Shown here one piece after another: positions 34,046-42,988 of a stretch of DNA of 43,942 nucleotides. Positions within the stretch are counted from its first letter, which is position 1. Every line of letters begins with the position of its first letter. Where the stretch lies: assembly GCA_965652145.1 (NCBI GenBank), contig CBFGTV010000027.1, forward strand, positions 1 to 43,942, written 5' to 3'. The notes below the pieces were generated by a model. It did not search any database and had not been told where the DNA came from. It worked only from the letters and a program-made list of their open reading frames with translations. Source of the stretch: CBFGTV01 sp965652145. Lineage in GTDB: Bacteria; Bacillota; Clostridia; Peptostreptococcales; Natronincolaceae. A program made the position numbers and the translations under genes.

Positions 34046-35111
34046 AAAAAGTATTCAGCAGCTAACCCCCTATGAAGCGAAGGAGCTGAAGGGGATGATC
34101 AGGCTTGATGCCAATGAAAATACCCGGGCTTCCTATTTGCTTAATCAAAAAATCGGCCGGGCTTTGATGGAGGTACCCGTCAATCAATATCCCGATTCCG
34201 ATGCCCGGGAGCTAAGGAAGGTTCTTGGAAAGGAATTAATGGTGAGCCCGGAAAAAATAATCGTAGGCTGCGGGTCAGATCAATTAATTTCTATGATTCT
34301 TCAAGCCTTTATTGATCCGGGAGACAAAATATTAACCCAGGCCCCAACCTTTTCAATGTATAAAATCTCCAATCAAATTGCAGGGGGTGAAACCATGGAG
34401 GTTCCCCTGGAGGAAGGATTTAAATTTAACCTGTCCAGCTTTTTAAGGGCCATAGGGGAAAATAGACCCAAAATCGTGTTTTTGACCAATCCCAACAATC
34501 CAACGGGGGGAGTGATTCCCCGGGAGCAAATCATTAAAATCATTGAATGTACCAATGGCCTGGTGGTGGTAGACGAAGCCTATTATGAATTCTATGGTGA
34601 AAGCATCGTAGACTTGACCGGCTACTATCATAATCTAATGGTCTTACGAACCCTTTCCAAGGCCTACGGCCTGGCTGGGGCCAGAGTGGGCTATGGAATT
34701 GCCTCAAGGGAAGTCATTGATATATTAAATCGGGTTAAGCCCCCGTACAATGTCAGCAGTTTAGATCAGCAGGCTGCCCTGGTCTGCTTGGAAAACAAGG
34801 CCGCCCTGGAAGGAATGATCGAGGAAATTTTATCAGAACGAAGGCGGCTGGAGGCCCTCATGGGGGAAATTGAGGGAATTGAGGTCTTTGAAAGCCATGG
34901 GAATTTTATTCTCATTAAACTGAAGAAGGCCAGGGGGCTTTATGAGCATCTGTTCCATAACGGGCTGCTGGTACGGTATTTTGGGGAGCAGGGGCCGCTG
35001 GCCGGCTGTCTTAGGGTTACCGTTGGCACAGAAAAGGAAAATAACACCTTCTTGGGGCTTCTGGATGAATATTTGAATGTGACACCAATGTCGGAAGGAG
35101 CAGTGGGATGA
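34026..35111 (+). CDS. hisC: Histidinol-phosphate aminotransferase
   Basis: PLP-dependent class I/II aminotransferase that makes histidinol phosphate from imidazole acetol phosphate and glutamate. At 361 residues it is a normal size. Landmarks are IRLDANENTRASY, PNNPTGGVI, VVDEAYYEFYGES, and TLSKAYGLAGARVGYG with the PLP-binding lysine. ATG 34026 is my choice; ATG 34029 and TTG 34017 are alternatives, and GTGAGG at 34010-34015 serves any of them. It overlaps hisD by 20 bases, and its stop overlaps the hisB ATG (ATGA). Confidence 0.94.
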   Translation: MMNQLVKKSIQQLTPYEAKELKGMIRLDANENTRASYLLNQKIGRALMEVPVNQYPDSDARELRKVLGKELMVSPEKIIVGCGSDQLISMILQAFIDPGDKILTQAPTFSMYKISNQIAGGETMEVPLEEGFKFNLSSFLRAIGENRPKIVFLTNPNNPTGGVIPREQIIKIIECTNGLVVVDEAYYEFYGESIVDLTGYYHNLMVLRTLSKAYGLAGARVGYGIASREVIDILNRVKPPYNVSSLDQQAALVCLENKAALEGMIEEILSERRRLEALMGEIEGIEVFESHGNFILIKLKKARGLYEHLFHNGLLVRYFGEQGPLAGCLRVTVGTEKENNTFLGLLDEYLNVTPMSEGAVG

Positions 35112-35692
35112 GACAATTTGAAGGTAAACGGCAAACTAAGGAGACCAGTATCGACTTAAGGCTGGTTCTATCTGGTGGGGGCCAGAGAAAAATCAATACA
35201 GGCATCGGCTTTTTTAACCATATGCTGGAGCAAATTGCCCGCCATGGTCTTTTAGATTTGGAAATTCAAGCCCTGGGTGACCTTGAGGTGGATTATCACC
35301 ATACCGTAGAGGATGTGGGGATTTTACTGGGGAAGGGAATTCAGGAAGCCCTGGGGGATAAGGCGAAAATAAAGCGCTATGCAACGGCCTTCACTCCTAT
35401 GGATGAGGCCCTTTCCATGGTATCACTGGATATTAGCGGCAGACCCTATCTTCATTATGATGTGGCCTTCACTGGGGAGTTTACTGGCAGCTTTGAAGTA
35501 CAATTGGTGGAGGAGTTTTTCAGGGCCGTGGCCTTTAACAGTGGCATCACCCTTCATATGAAGCTTTTACACGGGAAAAATAATCATCATATCATTGAAA
35601 GCTTGTTTAAGGGCTTTGGTAGAGCCCTGGGGGAGGCAGCAGAAATGGATGATCGGATAGAGGGGGTTCGATCCACCAAGGGGCACCTGTGA
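35108..35692 (+). CDS. hisB: Imidazoleglycerol-phosphate dehydratase
   Basis: Monofunctional dehydratase of 194 residues that converts imidazole glycerol phosphate to imidazole acetol phosphate. Both manganese-binding histidine motifs are visible, DYHHTVEDVG and NNHHIIESLFKGFGRAL, along with GIGFFNHMLEQIARHG. It lacks the histidinol-phosphatase domain of the two-domain enterobacterial HisB, and no phosphatase gene is present in this window. The ATG overlaps the hisC stop. Confidence 0.96.
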   Translation: MRQFEGKRQTKETSIDLRLVLSGGGQRKINTGIGFFNHMLEQIARHGLLDLEIQALGDLEVDYHHTVEDVGILLGKGIQEALGDKAKIKRYATAFTPMDEALSMVSLDISGRPYLHYDVAFTGEFTGSFEVQLVEEFFRAVAFNSGITLHMKLLHGKNNHHIIESLFKGFGRALGEAAEMDDRIEGVRSTKGHL

Positions 35693-35717
35693 TGGGTCAA
35701 TCTAAGGAGGAGTGAGT

Positions 35718-36323
35718 GTGATTGCGATAATAGATTACGGAATGGGGAATTTAAGAAGTGCTCAGAAGGCCCTTCAGCAGGTGGGCCTTGATGCAGTGGT
35801 AACCAACGACAAAAAGGTCATAGTCGATGCCAGGGCCATTGTTCTTCCCGGTGTGGGAGCCTTTGCCGATGCCATGGAGCAGCTGAGGCAGCAGCAGCTC
35901 CATGGGCTGATTCTCAAGGAATATAAAAAGGGTAAGCCCCTGGTGGGGATTTGTCTGGGGATGCAGTTATTCTTTGAATATGGACTGGAGGGGGAGCCCT
36001 GTCGGGGACTTTCCCTGCTTTCGGGGGATATTGTTAAAATTCCACCGGGAAACAAGGTTCCCCACATGGGATGGAATCAACTGGTGATCAGGGGAGAAAG
36101 CCCCCTCTTAAGGAACGTGGAGGAAGGAGAATTTGTCTATTTTGTACATTCCTACTATGCAGCTGTGAAGGATACCACAGTAGTAAAGGCCGTAACGGAT
36201 TACGGCAACCCCTTACCGGCCCTGGTGGAGGGAGAAAATCTTTATGGTTTGCAGTTTCACCCTGAAAAAAGCGGGGCAACGGGGCTGAAAATACTGTCAA
36301 ATTTAAGGCAGGTGATTGTATGA
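35718..36323 (+). CDS. hisH: Imidazole glycerol phosphate synthase, glutamine amidotransferase subunit
   Basis: Provides ammonia from glutamine to HisF. At 201 residues it has the catalytic Cys in VGICLGMQLFFEYG and the His-Glu of the triad in LQFHPEKSGATGL. GTG 35718 is the likely start: AAGGAGG at 35704-35710 lies seven bases ahead, and the protein then begins VIAIIDYGMGNLRS, as usual. The GTG at 35712 is only one base from the ribosome site. The 3' end overlaps hisA by four bases. Confidence 0.95.
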   Translation: MIAIIDYGMGNLRSAQKALQQVGLDAVVTNDKKVIVDARAIVLPGVGAFADAMEQLRQQQLHGLILKEYKKGKPLVGICLGMQLFFEYGLEGEPCRGLSLLSGDIVKIPPGNKVPHMGWNQLVIRGESPLLRNVEEGEFVYFVHSYYAAVKDTTVVKAVTDYGNPLPALVEGENLYGLQFHPEKSGATGLKILSNLRQVIV

Positions 36324-37030
36324 TAATTTATCCCGCCATTGACATTAAGGGGGGCAAATGTGTTCGTTTAACCCAGGGCCTTAAAGATCAAGAAAAGGTC
36401 TATTACGACTGGCCCCAGGAGGTAGCCCGATTGTGGCAGGAAAAGGGTGCCCGGTGGCTCCACGTGGTGGACCTGGACGGGGCCTTTGGGGGAAGGGCCC
36501 GGAACTATGAAATTGTAAAGGAGATGGTGACTTCGGCCACGATTCCCATTCAAATTGGCGGTGGCATACGGAGTTTAGAAAATATAGAGGCATGGCTGGC
36601 CCTGGGCATCAAACGGGTCATATTGGGGACAAAGGCCCTGGAGGACCCGGTGATGCTGAAGGAAGCCCTGAAGCGGTTCTCTGAAGAAATTGTGGTTTCA
36701 ATCGATGCCAAAAACGGCCTGGTAACCACCGAAGGCTGGGTGAAGACCAGCAGTATCAAAGCCGTGGATTTTGCCATGAGGCTGGAGGCACAAGGAGTAA
36801 GGCGTATTGTCTATACCGATATCAGCCGGGATGGAATGCTCTCGGGCCCCAATTTTGAGGCATTAGAAAACCTTAAAGGGGCCGTCGGGCTCGAGATAAT
36901 TGCTTCGGGGGGAATAAGCAGTCTAAAGGATTTGACTGCCTTACAGAGAATGGGAATTGAAGGAGCTATTGTGGGGAAGGCCCTTTACGAGGGACGGATT
37001 GACTTAGCTGAATTGGGGGAATTTAAATGA
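36320..37030 (+). CDS. hisA: ProFAR isomerase HisA
   Basis: A (beta/alpha)8-barrel isomerase for phosphoribosylformimino-AICAR ribotide, 236 residues. Catalytic aspartates are in IYPAIDIKGGKCVRL (start) and in IVYTDISRDGMLSGPN. The phosphate sites are GGGIRSLE and ASGGISSLKDL. It overlaps hisH and hisF by four bases each (ATGA), so translation is coupled. Confidence 0.96.
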   Translation: MIIYPAIDIKGGKCVRLTQGLKDQEKVYYDWPQEVARLWQEKGARWLHVVDLDGAFGGRARNYEIVKEMVTSATIPIQIGGGIRSLENIEAWLALGIKRVILGTKALEDPVMLKEALKRFSEEIVVSIDAKNGLVTTEGWVKTSSIKAVDFAMRLEAQGVRRIVYTDISRDGMLSGPNFEALENLKGAVGLEIIASGGISSLKDLTALQRMGIEGAIVGKALYEGRIDLAELGEFK

Positions 37031-37794
37031 TTGCCAGGAGAATTATTCCCTGTCTGGATGTGATGCGGGGCAGGGTCGTAAAGGGTGTAAACTTTGTCAA
37101 TTTAATTGATGCAGGGGACCCGGTGGCTGCTGCGGTGGAATATAATCGGCAGGGGGCAGATGAGCTGGTTTTTTTAGATATTACAGCATCCCATGAGGAA
37201 AGAGGGATCCTGCTGGATGTGGTAAAGCGTACAGCCGAGGCGGTCTTTATTCCCCTTACGGTGGGGGGTGGTATTGGGAGCCTGGAGGATTTTCGGGAGG
37301 TTTTGAAAAGCGGGGCCGATAAAGTGTCCCTTAATTCAGCCGCCGTCAAAGACCCTCAGCTGATACAGCGTTGTGCCAGGCGCTTTGGCAGCCAGGCGGT
37401 GGTGGTGGCCATTGATGTGAAAAGGCAAAGGGATGGAAGCTACCATGTCTATGTCAAGGGGGGACGCCAGGATACGGGTCTTGATGCCCTTCAATGGGCT
37501 AAGAAGGTAGAGAACTTGGGAGCAGGAGAAATTCTGTTGACCAGCATGGATCAGGACGGAACCAAGGCAGGCTATGACCTGGAAATCACGAGACAAATCA
37601 GTCAACGGGCAACCATTCCTGTTATTGCCTCCGGGGGAGCCGGCACCATGGAGGATTTTTACGAAGCCTTTACCGAGGGGGCGGCCGATGCTGCCCTGGC
37701 GGCATCCCTCTTTCACTTTAAAGAGGTGGAAATCCCCCTGCTAAAGGATTACTTAGCCCAAAAGGGTATTCAAATGAGGAGGCTGTCAAAATGA
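37027..37794 (+). CDS. hisF: Imidazole glycerol phosphate synthase, cyclase subunit HisF
   Basis: Barrel enzyme of 255 residues that uses ammonia from HisH to form the imidazole ring. Catalytic Asp residues are in IIPCLDVMRGRVVKGVNF (N-terminus) and VVVAIDVKRQRDG. The phosphate site is ASGGAGTMEDFYEAF. It is paralogous to hisA, which precedes it with a four-base overlap, and hisIE starts inside its last codons (ATGA). Confidence 0.97.
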   Translation: MIARRIIPCLDVMRGRVVKGVNFVNLIDAGDPVAAAVEYNRQGADELVFLDITASHEERGILLDVVKRTAEAVFIPLTVGGGIGSLEDFREVLKSGADKVSLNSAAVKDPQLIQRCARRFGSQAVVVAIDVKRQRDGSYHVYVKGGRQDTGLDALQWAKKVENLGAGEILLTSMDQDGTKAGYDLEITRQISQRATIPVIASGGAGTMEDFYEAFTEGAADAALAASLFHFKEVEIPLLKDYLAQKGIQMRRLSK

Positions 37795-38408
37795 TTGACC
37801 TAAAGGACCTAAAGTACAATGAAGCAGGCTTGATTCCTGCCGTGGTGCAGGAATATCATACAAAAGAGGTTTTAATGGTGGCCTACATGAGTTTAGAGTC
37901 CCTTCAAAAAACCCTGGAAACAGGGGAAACCTGGTTTTTCAGCCGAAGCCGGCAGGCCCTGTGGCACAAGGGAGAGACCTCTGGAAACATTCAAATGGTC
38001 AAGGCCATAGACTATGACTGTGACCAGGATACCCTGCTGGTTTGGGTGGTTCAAAGGGGAAATGCCTGCCATACGGGGGCCAGAAGCTGCTTTTTTAATC
38101 GCCTGTATGATGCCGGTGAAGCGCCCTTAAATCGGGATATTTTGTTTGAGCTCTATGGGGTCATAGGCCAGCGTAAGGCCCGGCCCAGGGAGGGCTCCTA
38201 TACCAGCTACCTCTTTGAGAAGGGAATCGATAAAATCCTAAAGAAGGTGGGGGAGGAAACCGCTGAGGTAATTATTGGGGCCAAAAATCCCGATACAAAG
38301 GAGCTGGTTTACGAGACGGCGGATCTACTGTACCATCTGCTGGTGCTTTTGAATGAACGGGAAATACCGCTGGAGGCCGTATTGAAGGAATTACAGGAAC
38401 GACGATAG
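37791..38408 (+). CDS. hisI: Bifunctional phosphoribosyl-AMP cyclohydrolase/phosphoribosyl-ATP pyrophosphatase
   Basis: Fused HisI-HisE of 205 residues. The N-terminal cyclohydrolase (about 1-115) has WFFSRSRQALWHKGETSGN, the metal-binding DCDQDTLL and GNACHTGARSCF. The C-terminal pyrophosphatase (about 120-205) has KKVGEETAEVIIGAKN and ETADLLYHLLVLL. It catalyses steps two and three of the pathway. It is the last gene, followed by the operon terminator. The name hisIE is also used. Confidence 0.95.
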   Translation: MIDLKDLKYNEAGLIPAVVQEYHTKEVLMVAYMSLESLQKTLETGETWFFSRSRQALWHKGETSGNIQMVKAIDYDCDQDTLLVWVVQRGNACHTGARSCFFNRLYDAGEAPLNRDILFELYGVIGQRKARPREGSYTSYLFEKGIDKILKKVGEETAEVIIGAKNPDTKELVYETADLLYHLLVLLNEREIPLEAVLKELQERR

Positions 38409-38414
38409 CTTGAT

Positions 38415-38459
38415 GGGAATGGATATTGACAGCAGATACCATTCCCTTATTAATTTTTT
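38415..38459 (+). terminator. Intrinsic terminator of the histidine operon
   Basis: An 8-bp stem, 38415-38422 with 38439-38446 (GGGAATGG/CCATTCCC), with a 16-base loop and a T-rich tail reaching TTTTTT at 38454-38459. Confidence 0.75.
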
Positions 38460-38531
38460 GATGACATGATTTGATTAATATAGGACAGGCTAATGGAAGA
38501 AAATATTTTTACTATTTAATCGAACATATGT

Positions 38532-38559
38532 TTGATTTTTTCGTTATTTATGATAAAAT
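38532..38559 (+). promoter_or_regulatory. Candidate promoter of the radical-SAM gene pair
   Basis: TTGATT at 38532-38537 and TAAAAT at 38554-38559 with a 16-base spacer, about 34 bases before the ATG. Confidence 0.4.
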
Positions 38560-38592
38560 ATAGATAAATTTTAATGGGGTGGAGGGGTCCCG

Positions 38593-39900
38593 ATGGATAT
38601 GGAAAATAAACTGAAAATCCTTGCTGATGCAGCCAAATATGATGTTTCCTGTTCCTCCAGCGGTAGTAATCGAAAAAATACAAGGGGAGGAATCGGCAAT
38701 GCTGCTGCCTGTGGGATTTGCCATAGCTGGTCCGACGATGGCAGGTGTATTTCCCTGCTGAAAATATTACTTTCCAACGAATGTGTCTACGATTGTGTCT
38801 ATTGCATTAACCGGGTGTCAAATCAGGTGCCCAGGGCCACCTTCACTCCCCAGGAAATAGCAGAACTGACCATCAACTTTTATCGGCGTAATTATATCGA
38901 GGGCCTCTTTTTAAGCTCTGCCGTAACCAAAAACCCCGATTATACCATGGAGCTGCTACTAAATACCGCCAGGCTTCTGCGGGAAGAATATCGATTCAAT
39001 GGATATATTCATATGAAGGGGATTCCCGGGGCCGATTCCCTGCTGATCGCCCAGGCCGGCAGATATGTAGACCGGATGAGTGTAAACATCGAGCTGCCCA
39101 GCAGTCAGGGGCTGAAGCTCCTGGCCCCCCAAAAGAAAAAGGAGGCCATTCTCAAGCCCATGGGCCTGATTCAACACCAGATTCATCAAAGCCAAGAGGA
39201 GAGAAGACAATTCAGAAGGGCGCCCTCCTTTGTGCCGGCCGGCCAAAGCACCCAGCTGATTGTAGGGGCTACCGGAGACGACGATTTTAATATCCTCAGG
39301 CTTTCAGAGGGATTATACAATCGCTATGAAATGAAGCGGGTTTACTATTCCGCCTATGTACCGGTGGTGACCCATCCCAATTTGCCCGCCTTTACCAATC
39401 CCCCCACCCTGAGGGAGCACCGGCTTTACCAGGCAGACTGGCTTTTACGGTTTTATGGCTTTACCTCAGGGGAGCTTTTAAATGAAAGCCAGCCCAATTT
39501 TGATATTGCCCTTGATCCCAAGTCTGATTGGGCCCTCAGAAGCCTTGACCAGTTCCCCATAGAGATTAACCGGGCAGAGTTTGAAATGCTTTTAAGGGTG
39601 CCGGGAATTGGAGTGAAATCGGCCCAGCGAATTATTGCCGCCAGAAGAATGGCACCCATCAGCTTTGATGGCTTGAAGAAAATAGGAGTAGTGCTGAAAA
39701 GGGCAAAGTACTTTATTACCTGTCAAGGAAAATACTATGGTGAGGTGGGTATGAAGGAAAACCTAATTCGCCAATGTCTAATTGCTCCCCCCGTAAAAAA
39801 ATCCTTTCAAATGGATCAGGGAGAGCAGCTTTCCTTCTTAAACCAGCTGGTACCCCTCAAGCTGGAAAATATACAAACCATTGTGACGGGTGAGCTATAA
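38593..39900 (+). CDS. Putative DNA modification/repair radical SAM protein (TIGR03916-type)
   Basis: A 435-residue radical SAM protein. The iron-sulfur motif is CxxxCxxC at Cys64, Cys68 and Cys71 (ECVYDCVYCINRVSNQVP), preceded by another cysteine pair in ACGICHSW. The N-terminus KLKILADAAKYDVSCSSSG is characteristic of the family. Near residues 332-353 is a helix-hairpin-helix, LLRVPGIGVKSAQRIIAARR, a DNA-binding element. The family is known only by association with a DNA-metabolism partner, which is the next gene and overlaps its stop (TAATG). The reaction is unknown; spore-photoproduct-lyase-like repair is one analogy. ATG 38599 is an alternative start. Confidence 0.85.
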   Translation: MDMENKLKILADAAKYDVSCSSSGSNRKNTRGGIGNAAACGICHSWSDDGRCISLLKILLSNECVYDCVYCINRVSNQVPRATFTPQEIAELTINFYRRNYIEGLFLSSAVTKNPDYTMELLLNTARLLREEYRFNGYIHMKGIPGADSLLIAQAGRYVDRMSVNIELPSSQGLKLLAPQKKKEAILKPMGLIQHQIHQSQEERRQFRRAPSFVPAGQSTQLIVGATGDDDFNILRLSEGLYNRYEMKRVYYSAYVPVVTHPNLPAFTNPPTLREHRLYQADWLLRFYGFTSGELLNESQPNFDIALDPKSDWALRSLDQFPIEINRAEFEMLLRVPGIGVKSAQRIIAARRMAPISFDGLKKIGVVLKRAKYFITCQGKYYGEVGMKENLIRQCLIAPPVKKSFQMDQGEQLSFLNQLVPLKLENIQTIVTGEL

Positions 39901-40640
39901 TGATTATTTATTTATATGACGGTACCTTTGAGGGCCTGCTAACAGCGATATATGAGGCCTATTATACCGGTCCCAGGCCAGATCAGATCATGCAGCAGGC
40001 CACCTTTCAGCCTAATCTGGTGGATGATACCCGATTTATCACAACCCAACAGGAAAAGGCCGACCGGGTATATCATTCCATAGGCAATAAAATATCAAGA
40101 CGGGCCCTAAGAAATGTATATGGCGTCTTCCTTTCAGAGGTGCCCCAGGCGGGAACCATTATCTACCGGTATTTAAGACTGGGATGGAAGCTGGGGCCCA
40201 AGGTAGACCTTAATCTGATCCATGATGATGTGCTGCCTGTGCATCAAATCAATCTGAAGGTCAGCAGAGAAACCCATCGAATGCTGGGGCTTGTTAGGTT
40301 TCAACTGTTGGAAAGGGGCCTATACTATGCCCCCATCGAGCCCGACCACAATATTGTTGCCCTGATTGCTCCCCATTTTGCCAGGAGAATGGCTGATCAG
40401 CCTTGGTTAATCCACGATTTGAAAAGGGGCCTGGGGGCCCTTTATAACGGTCGGGAATGGATTCTTACCGATGTGTCCCAGGAGCAGCTTCCTGAAATGG
40501 CTGCTGAAGAATCCCATTTCCAGGAGCTATGGAAAACCTATTTTAAGCATATTGCCATTCCTGAAAGGCGAAATCCAAAACTCCAAAGAAGCCTGATGCC
40601 AGCCCGATATTGGAAGCATTTAACGGAAAAACAAAAATAG
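39900..40640 (+). CDS. Probable DNA metabolism protein, partner of the radical SAM gene (TIGR03915-type)
   Basis: A 246-residue protein found next to the radical-SAM family above. Typical stretches are IYLYDGTFEGLLTAIYEAY at the start, VYHSIGNKISRRALRNVYGVFL, the central RETHRMLGLVRFQLLERGLYYAPIEP (near residues 120-145, in pieces) and ALIAPHFARRMADQPWLIHD. In some bacteria the family is fused to a uracil-DNA glycosylase domain; here the C-terminus ends at residue 246 without one. There is no signal peptide. The role is unknown. The start overlaps the stop of the upstream gene, so the two are made together. Confidence 0.82.
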   Translation: MIIYLYDGTFEGLLTAIYEAYYTGPRPDQIMQQATFQPNLVDDTRFITTQQEKADRVYHSIGNKISRRALRNVYGVFLSEVPQAGTIIYRYLRLGWKLGPKVDLNLIHDDVLPVHQINLKVSRETHRMLGLVRFQLLERGLYYAPIEPDHNIVALIAPHFARRMADQPWLIHDLKRGLGALYNGREWILTDVSQEQLPEMAAEESHFQELWKTYFKHIAIPERRNPKLQRSLMPARYWKHLTEKQK

Positions 40641-40733
40641 ACAATACCGTCAAATCAGAGTAGACTTTTACTTTCCCATCACTTGTGTTAAAATGTAGGT
40701 TGGAAGATTGTTGAAGTCTACGGAGGCGGTAGT

Positions 40734-42590
40734 ATGACAAATAAACGATTCATTGATCTCAGACCCTATCGGGAAGTGATTTTTTTAACGATCATTACGA
40801 TGTTGAAGCTGATGGTTTTTCATCGCTTTATGGGAATTACAGAAGGCTATTGGCAAATTACCCTATTAAATGGATTAACCGCTGCCAGCATCTATTTGCT
40901 GGTAAACATGGTGAGGCAGCCTAAAAGGATCAAGTTCCTACTGGGCACCCATTTAATTCTGTCTATTCTTTTCTTTGCCAACACCATGTATTTCAGCCAC
41001 TTTTATACCTTGCTTCCGGTACATATCTTTTACCAGGCCAAGCACCTGAAGGGCGTTTCCAGCAGTGTAGGCTCCCTGCTGCGGCTTGATTATTTGTTAT
41101 TTTTTGGCGATGTTATTCTTCTATTCATCATTGCCAGGAAAGAGGCCTGGGTACCAATTGAATTAAAGCGTAAAAATAGATTAATTACCTATCTGGTGAT
41201 CATATTAATGATTTTCTCTGCCTGGGGTGGAAGCAGTGGCTTACCTGGCAGGGAAGAGGGCTATTATACCCCCTTTAACCTGGGAATGATCAATTACCAT
41301 TTTTATGACCTTCTATCCTTTATGGGACAGGTTGAAGCCCATCCTGTAGAGGAGACAATGATACAGGAAATTTTAGAAGAGCCCCATAGAGATAACGGTC
41401 AATATTTTGGTCTGGCCCGGGGAAAAAATGTCTTTGTAATTCAGGCGGAATCACTGCAGAGCTTCGTACTGCAAAAACAGACAAACGGGCAATGGATTAC
41501 ACCTGTATTAAATAATCTGATAGAAAATGATTCCTTTTTCTTTTCTCGATATTATGAACAGGTGGGCTGGGGAAATACCTCTGATGCCGAATTTGTTTCC
41601 CAGACGGGCTTGCATGCTTCCCTGAAAAATTTCAGCTATAAGCAATATGAAGAAAAGGACCTGGTGAGCCTTCCCAAGCTGTTAAAAAGGCAAAACTATC
41701 AAACGGCAGTCTTCCATGGTAATGAAGAGAGCTTTTGGAACCGAAATAACTTTTATCCCACCTTGGGGGTCGATAATTTTATAAGTCTTGAGGATTTGGA
41801 GGAGGATGAAATAATTGGGATGGGCTTAAGCGACCGTTCTCTGTTCCGGCAGTCCATCACCCATTTAAAATCCTTTGAAGAACCCTTTTACTCCTTTTAT
41901 ATCACCCTTACCTCCCATTACCCCTATACAATTGAGGAGGAGGATCAGGGACTGCAATTGGATGAAACCTATCAGGATACAATTTTGGGTGGATATTTTC
42001 AAACAGTTAATTACCTTGACAGGGCCATAGGGGAATTTATAGAAGCCCTCAAGGAGGCGGGCCTTTACGAAAACTCCATCATTATTATTTATGGTGATCA
42101 CCATGGTATTAAGCTCCATGATGAAGAAAGCTCGGCCCATATAGAGGAATTTCTTGGCAAGGAGTATTTAGAGGATGAAATGCTAAGGGTACCTCTGATT
42201 ATACATGTGCCTAATTCAGGCATACAAGAAGAAATTACCCGAGTTGGAGGTCAAGTGGATTTTCTGCCAACGGTGGCTAATTTGATGGGGATCGATATAA
42301 GCCCCTTCACCCTTATTGGCAGGGATTTATTGAACACTACAGATTCCTTTGCCCTCAACCAAATTCACACAGCTAAGGGCTCCTTTATTCAAGATGATGT
42401 GATGTTTATTATGGCCCGGGATGGGATTTTTGAAAATAGTAAGGCCTGGAATATAAAAACGGGTGAACCTGTTGATATTGAACAGTGCCGAGCCGGCTAT
42501 GAACGGGCCATGGCAGAAATTCAGCTTTCAGAGTATATTTTGGAGAATAACCTAATTATGATGAAAAATAAACATTTTTGGGAACATTAG
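40734..42590 (+). CDS. LTA synthase/phosphoglycerol transferase family protein
   Basis: A 618-residue membrane enzyme. About five helices in the first 160 residues precede an extracellular sulfatase-type domain (about 225-560). The catalytic Thr282 lies in WGNTSDAEF, the metal ligand Glu239 in VIQAESLQ, and another metal site in YGDHHGI. This is the LtaS layout, transferring glycerol phosphate from phosphatidylglycerol to grow lipoteichoic acid or a similar polymer. A signal-peptidase site between the domains is not obvious. The ATG has GGAGG upstream. It is a single-gene unit with a terminator. The enzyme could also be a primase or a glycan phosphoglycerol transferase. Confidence 0.9.
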   Translation: MTNKRFIDLRPYREVIFLTIITMLKLMVFHRFMGITEGYWQITLLNGLTAASIYLLVNMVRQPKRIKFLLGTHLILSILFFANTMYFSHFYTLLPVHIFYQAKHLKGVSSSVGSLLRLDYLLFFGDVILLFIIARKEAWVPIELKRKNRLITYLVIILMIFSAWGGSSGLPGREEGYYTPFNLGMINYHFYDLLSFMGQVEAHPVEETMIQEILEEPHRDNGQYFGLARGKNVFVIQAESLQSFVLQKQTNGQWITPVLNNLIENDSFFFSRYYEQVGWGNTSDAEFVSQTGLHASLKNFSYKQYEEKDLVSLPKLLKRQNYQTAVFHGNEESFWNRNNFYPTLGVDNFISLEDLEEDEIIGMGLSDRSLFRQSITHLKSFEEPFYSFYITLTSHYPYTIEEEDQGLQLDETYQDTILGGYFQTVNYLDRAIGEFIEALKEAGLYENSIIIIYGDHHGIKLHDEESSAHIEEFLGKEYLEDEMLRVPLIIHVPNSGIQEEITRVGGQVDFLPTVANLMGIDISPFTLIGRDLLNTTDSFALNQIHTAKGSFIQDDVMFIMARDGIFENSKAWNIKTGEPVDIEQCRAGYERAMAEIQLSEYILENNLIMMKNKHFWEH

Positions 42591-42637
42591 AGACTGTCAA
42601 TGGATAAAAAGTTAAAATAAAAATATATGTATCAAAG

Positions 42638-42668
42638 AGGGAGCAGCTTTTTACAGCTGCTCCCTTTC
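42638..42668 (+). terminator. Intrinsic terminator after the LTA-synthase-like gene
   Basis: A perfect 11-bp stem, 42638-42648 with 42655-42665 (AGGGAGCAGCT/AGCTGCTCCCT), with a 6-base loop and a short T tail. Confidence 0.75.
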
Positions 42669-42911
42669 TAAATTGAAAGGGCTTTGGGTAGCAGAATTCA
42701 TAAATATAGTGGCTTCGCTATGGAAACTCGATACAAGCTTTGTTAAAGCTCTATGGCATCAAGCGTAAAAATGAAGGGCGAATGCAAAATGAATTATCGA
42801 TTGAAGGACTACGTTAAGGACCATTACCCAGGGTGAGGGTATGGAATCGTTGAGAAGGTGGTAAAAAGTGCCTATTATACAAGAAAATATAAAATAATAG
42901 ACTAGATATAC

Positions 42912-42940
42912 TTGACAAAAAAAACAAGCTTCCTTATAAT
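42912..42940 (+). promoter_or_regulatory. Consensus sigma-A promoter of the GntR gene
   Basis: TTGACA at 42912-42917 and TATAAT at 42935-42940 with a 17-base spacer, a perfect match to consensus in all three parts. Confidence 0.85.
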
Positions 42941-42951
42941 TGTATATACAA
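42940..42951. promoter_or_regulatory. Palindromic operator candidate for GntR/HutC regulator
   Basis: TTGTATATACAA is a perfect 12-base palindrome that overlaps the -10 and covers the expected transcription start. GTATATAC-type cores fit sites known for HutC-subfamily regulators, so it probably serves autorepression. Confidence 0.6.
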
Positions 42952-42988
42952 CATAACAAATGCAGTACAACTATAGGAGTGATGTTTT

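Larger units (their letters stand above)
42591..42988 (+). other. 398-base intergenic region
   Basis: It holds the terminator of the upstream gene (42638-42668), about 230 bases where I recognise nothing, and the promoter/operator of the GntR gene (42912-42951). The middle part, 42700-42880, has a different texture and two short plus-strand frames (for example MNYRLKDYVKDHYPG at about 42789). It could be a decayed gene, but nothing identifies it. Confidence 0.4.
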
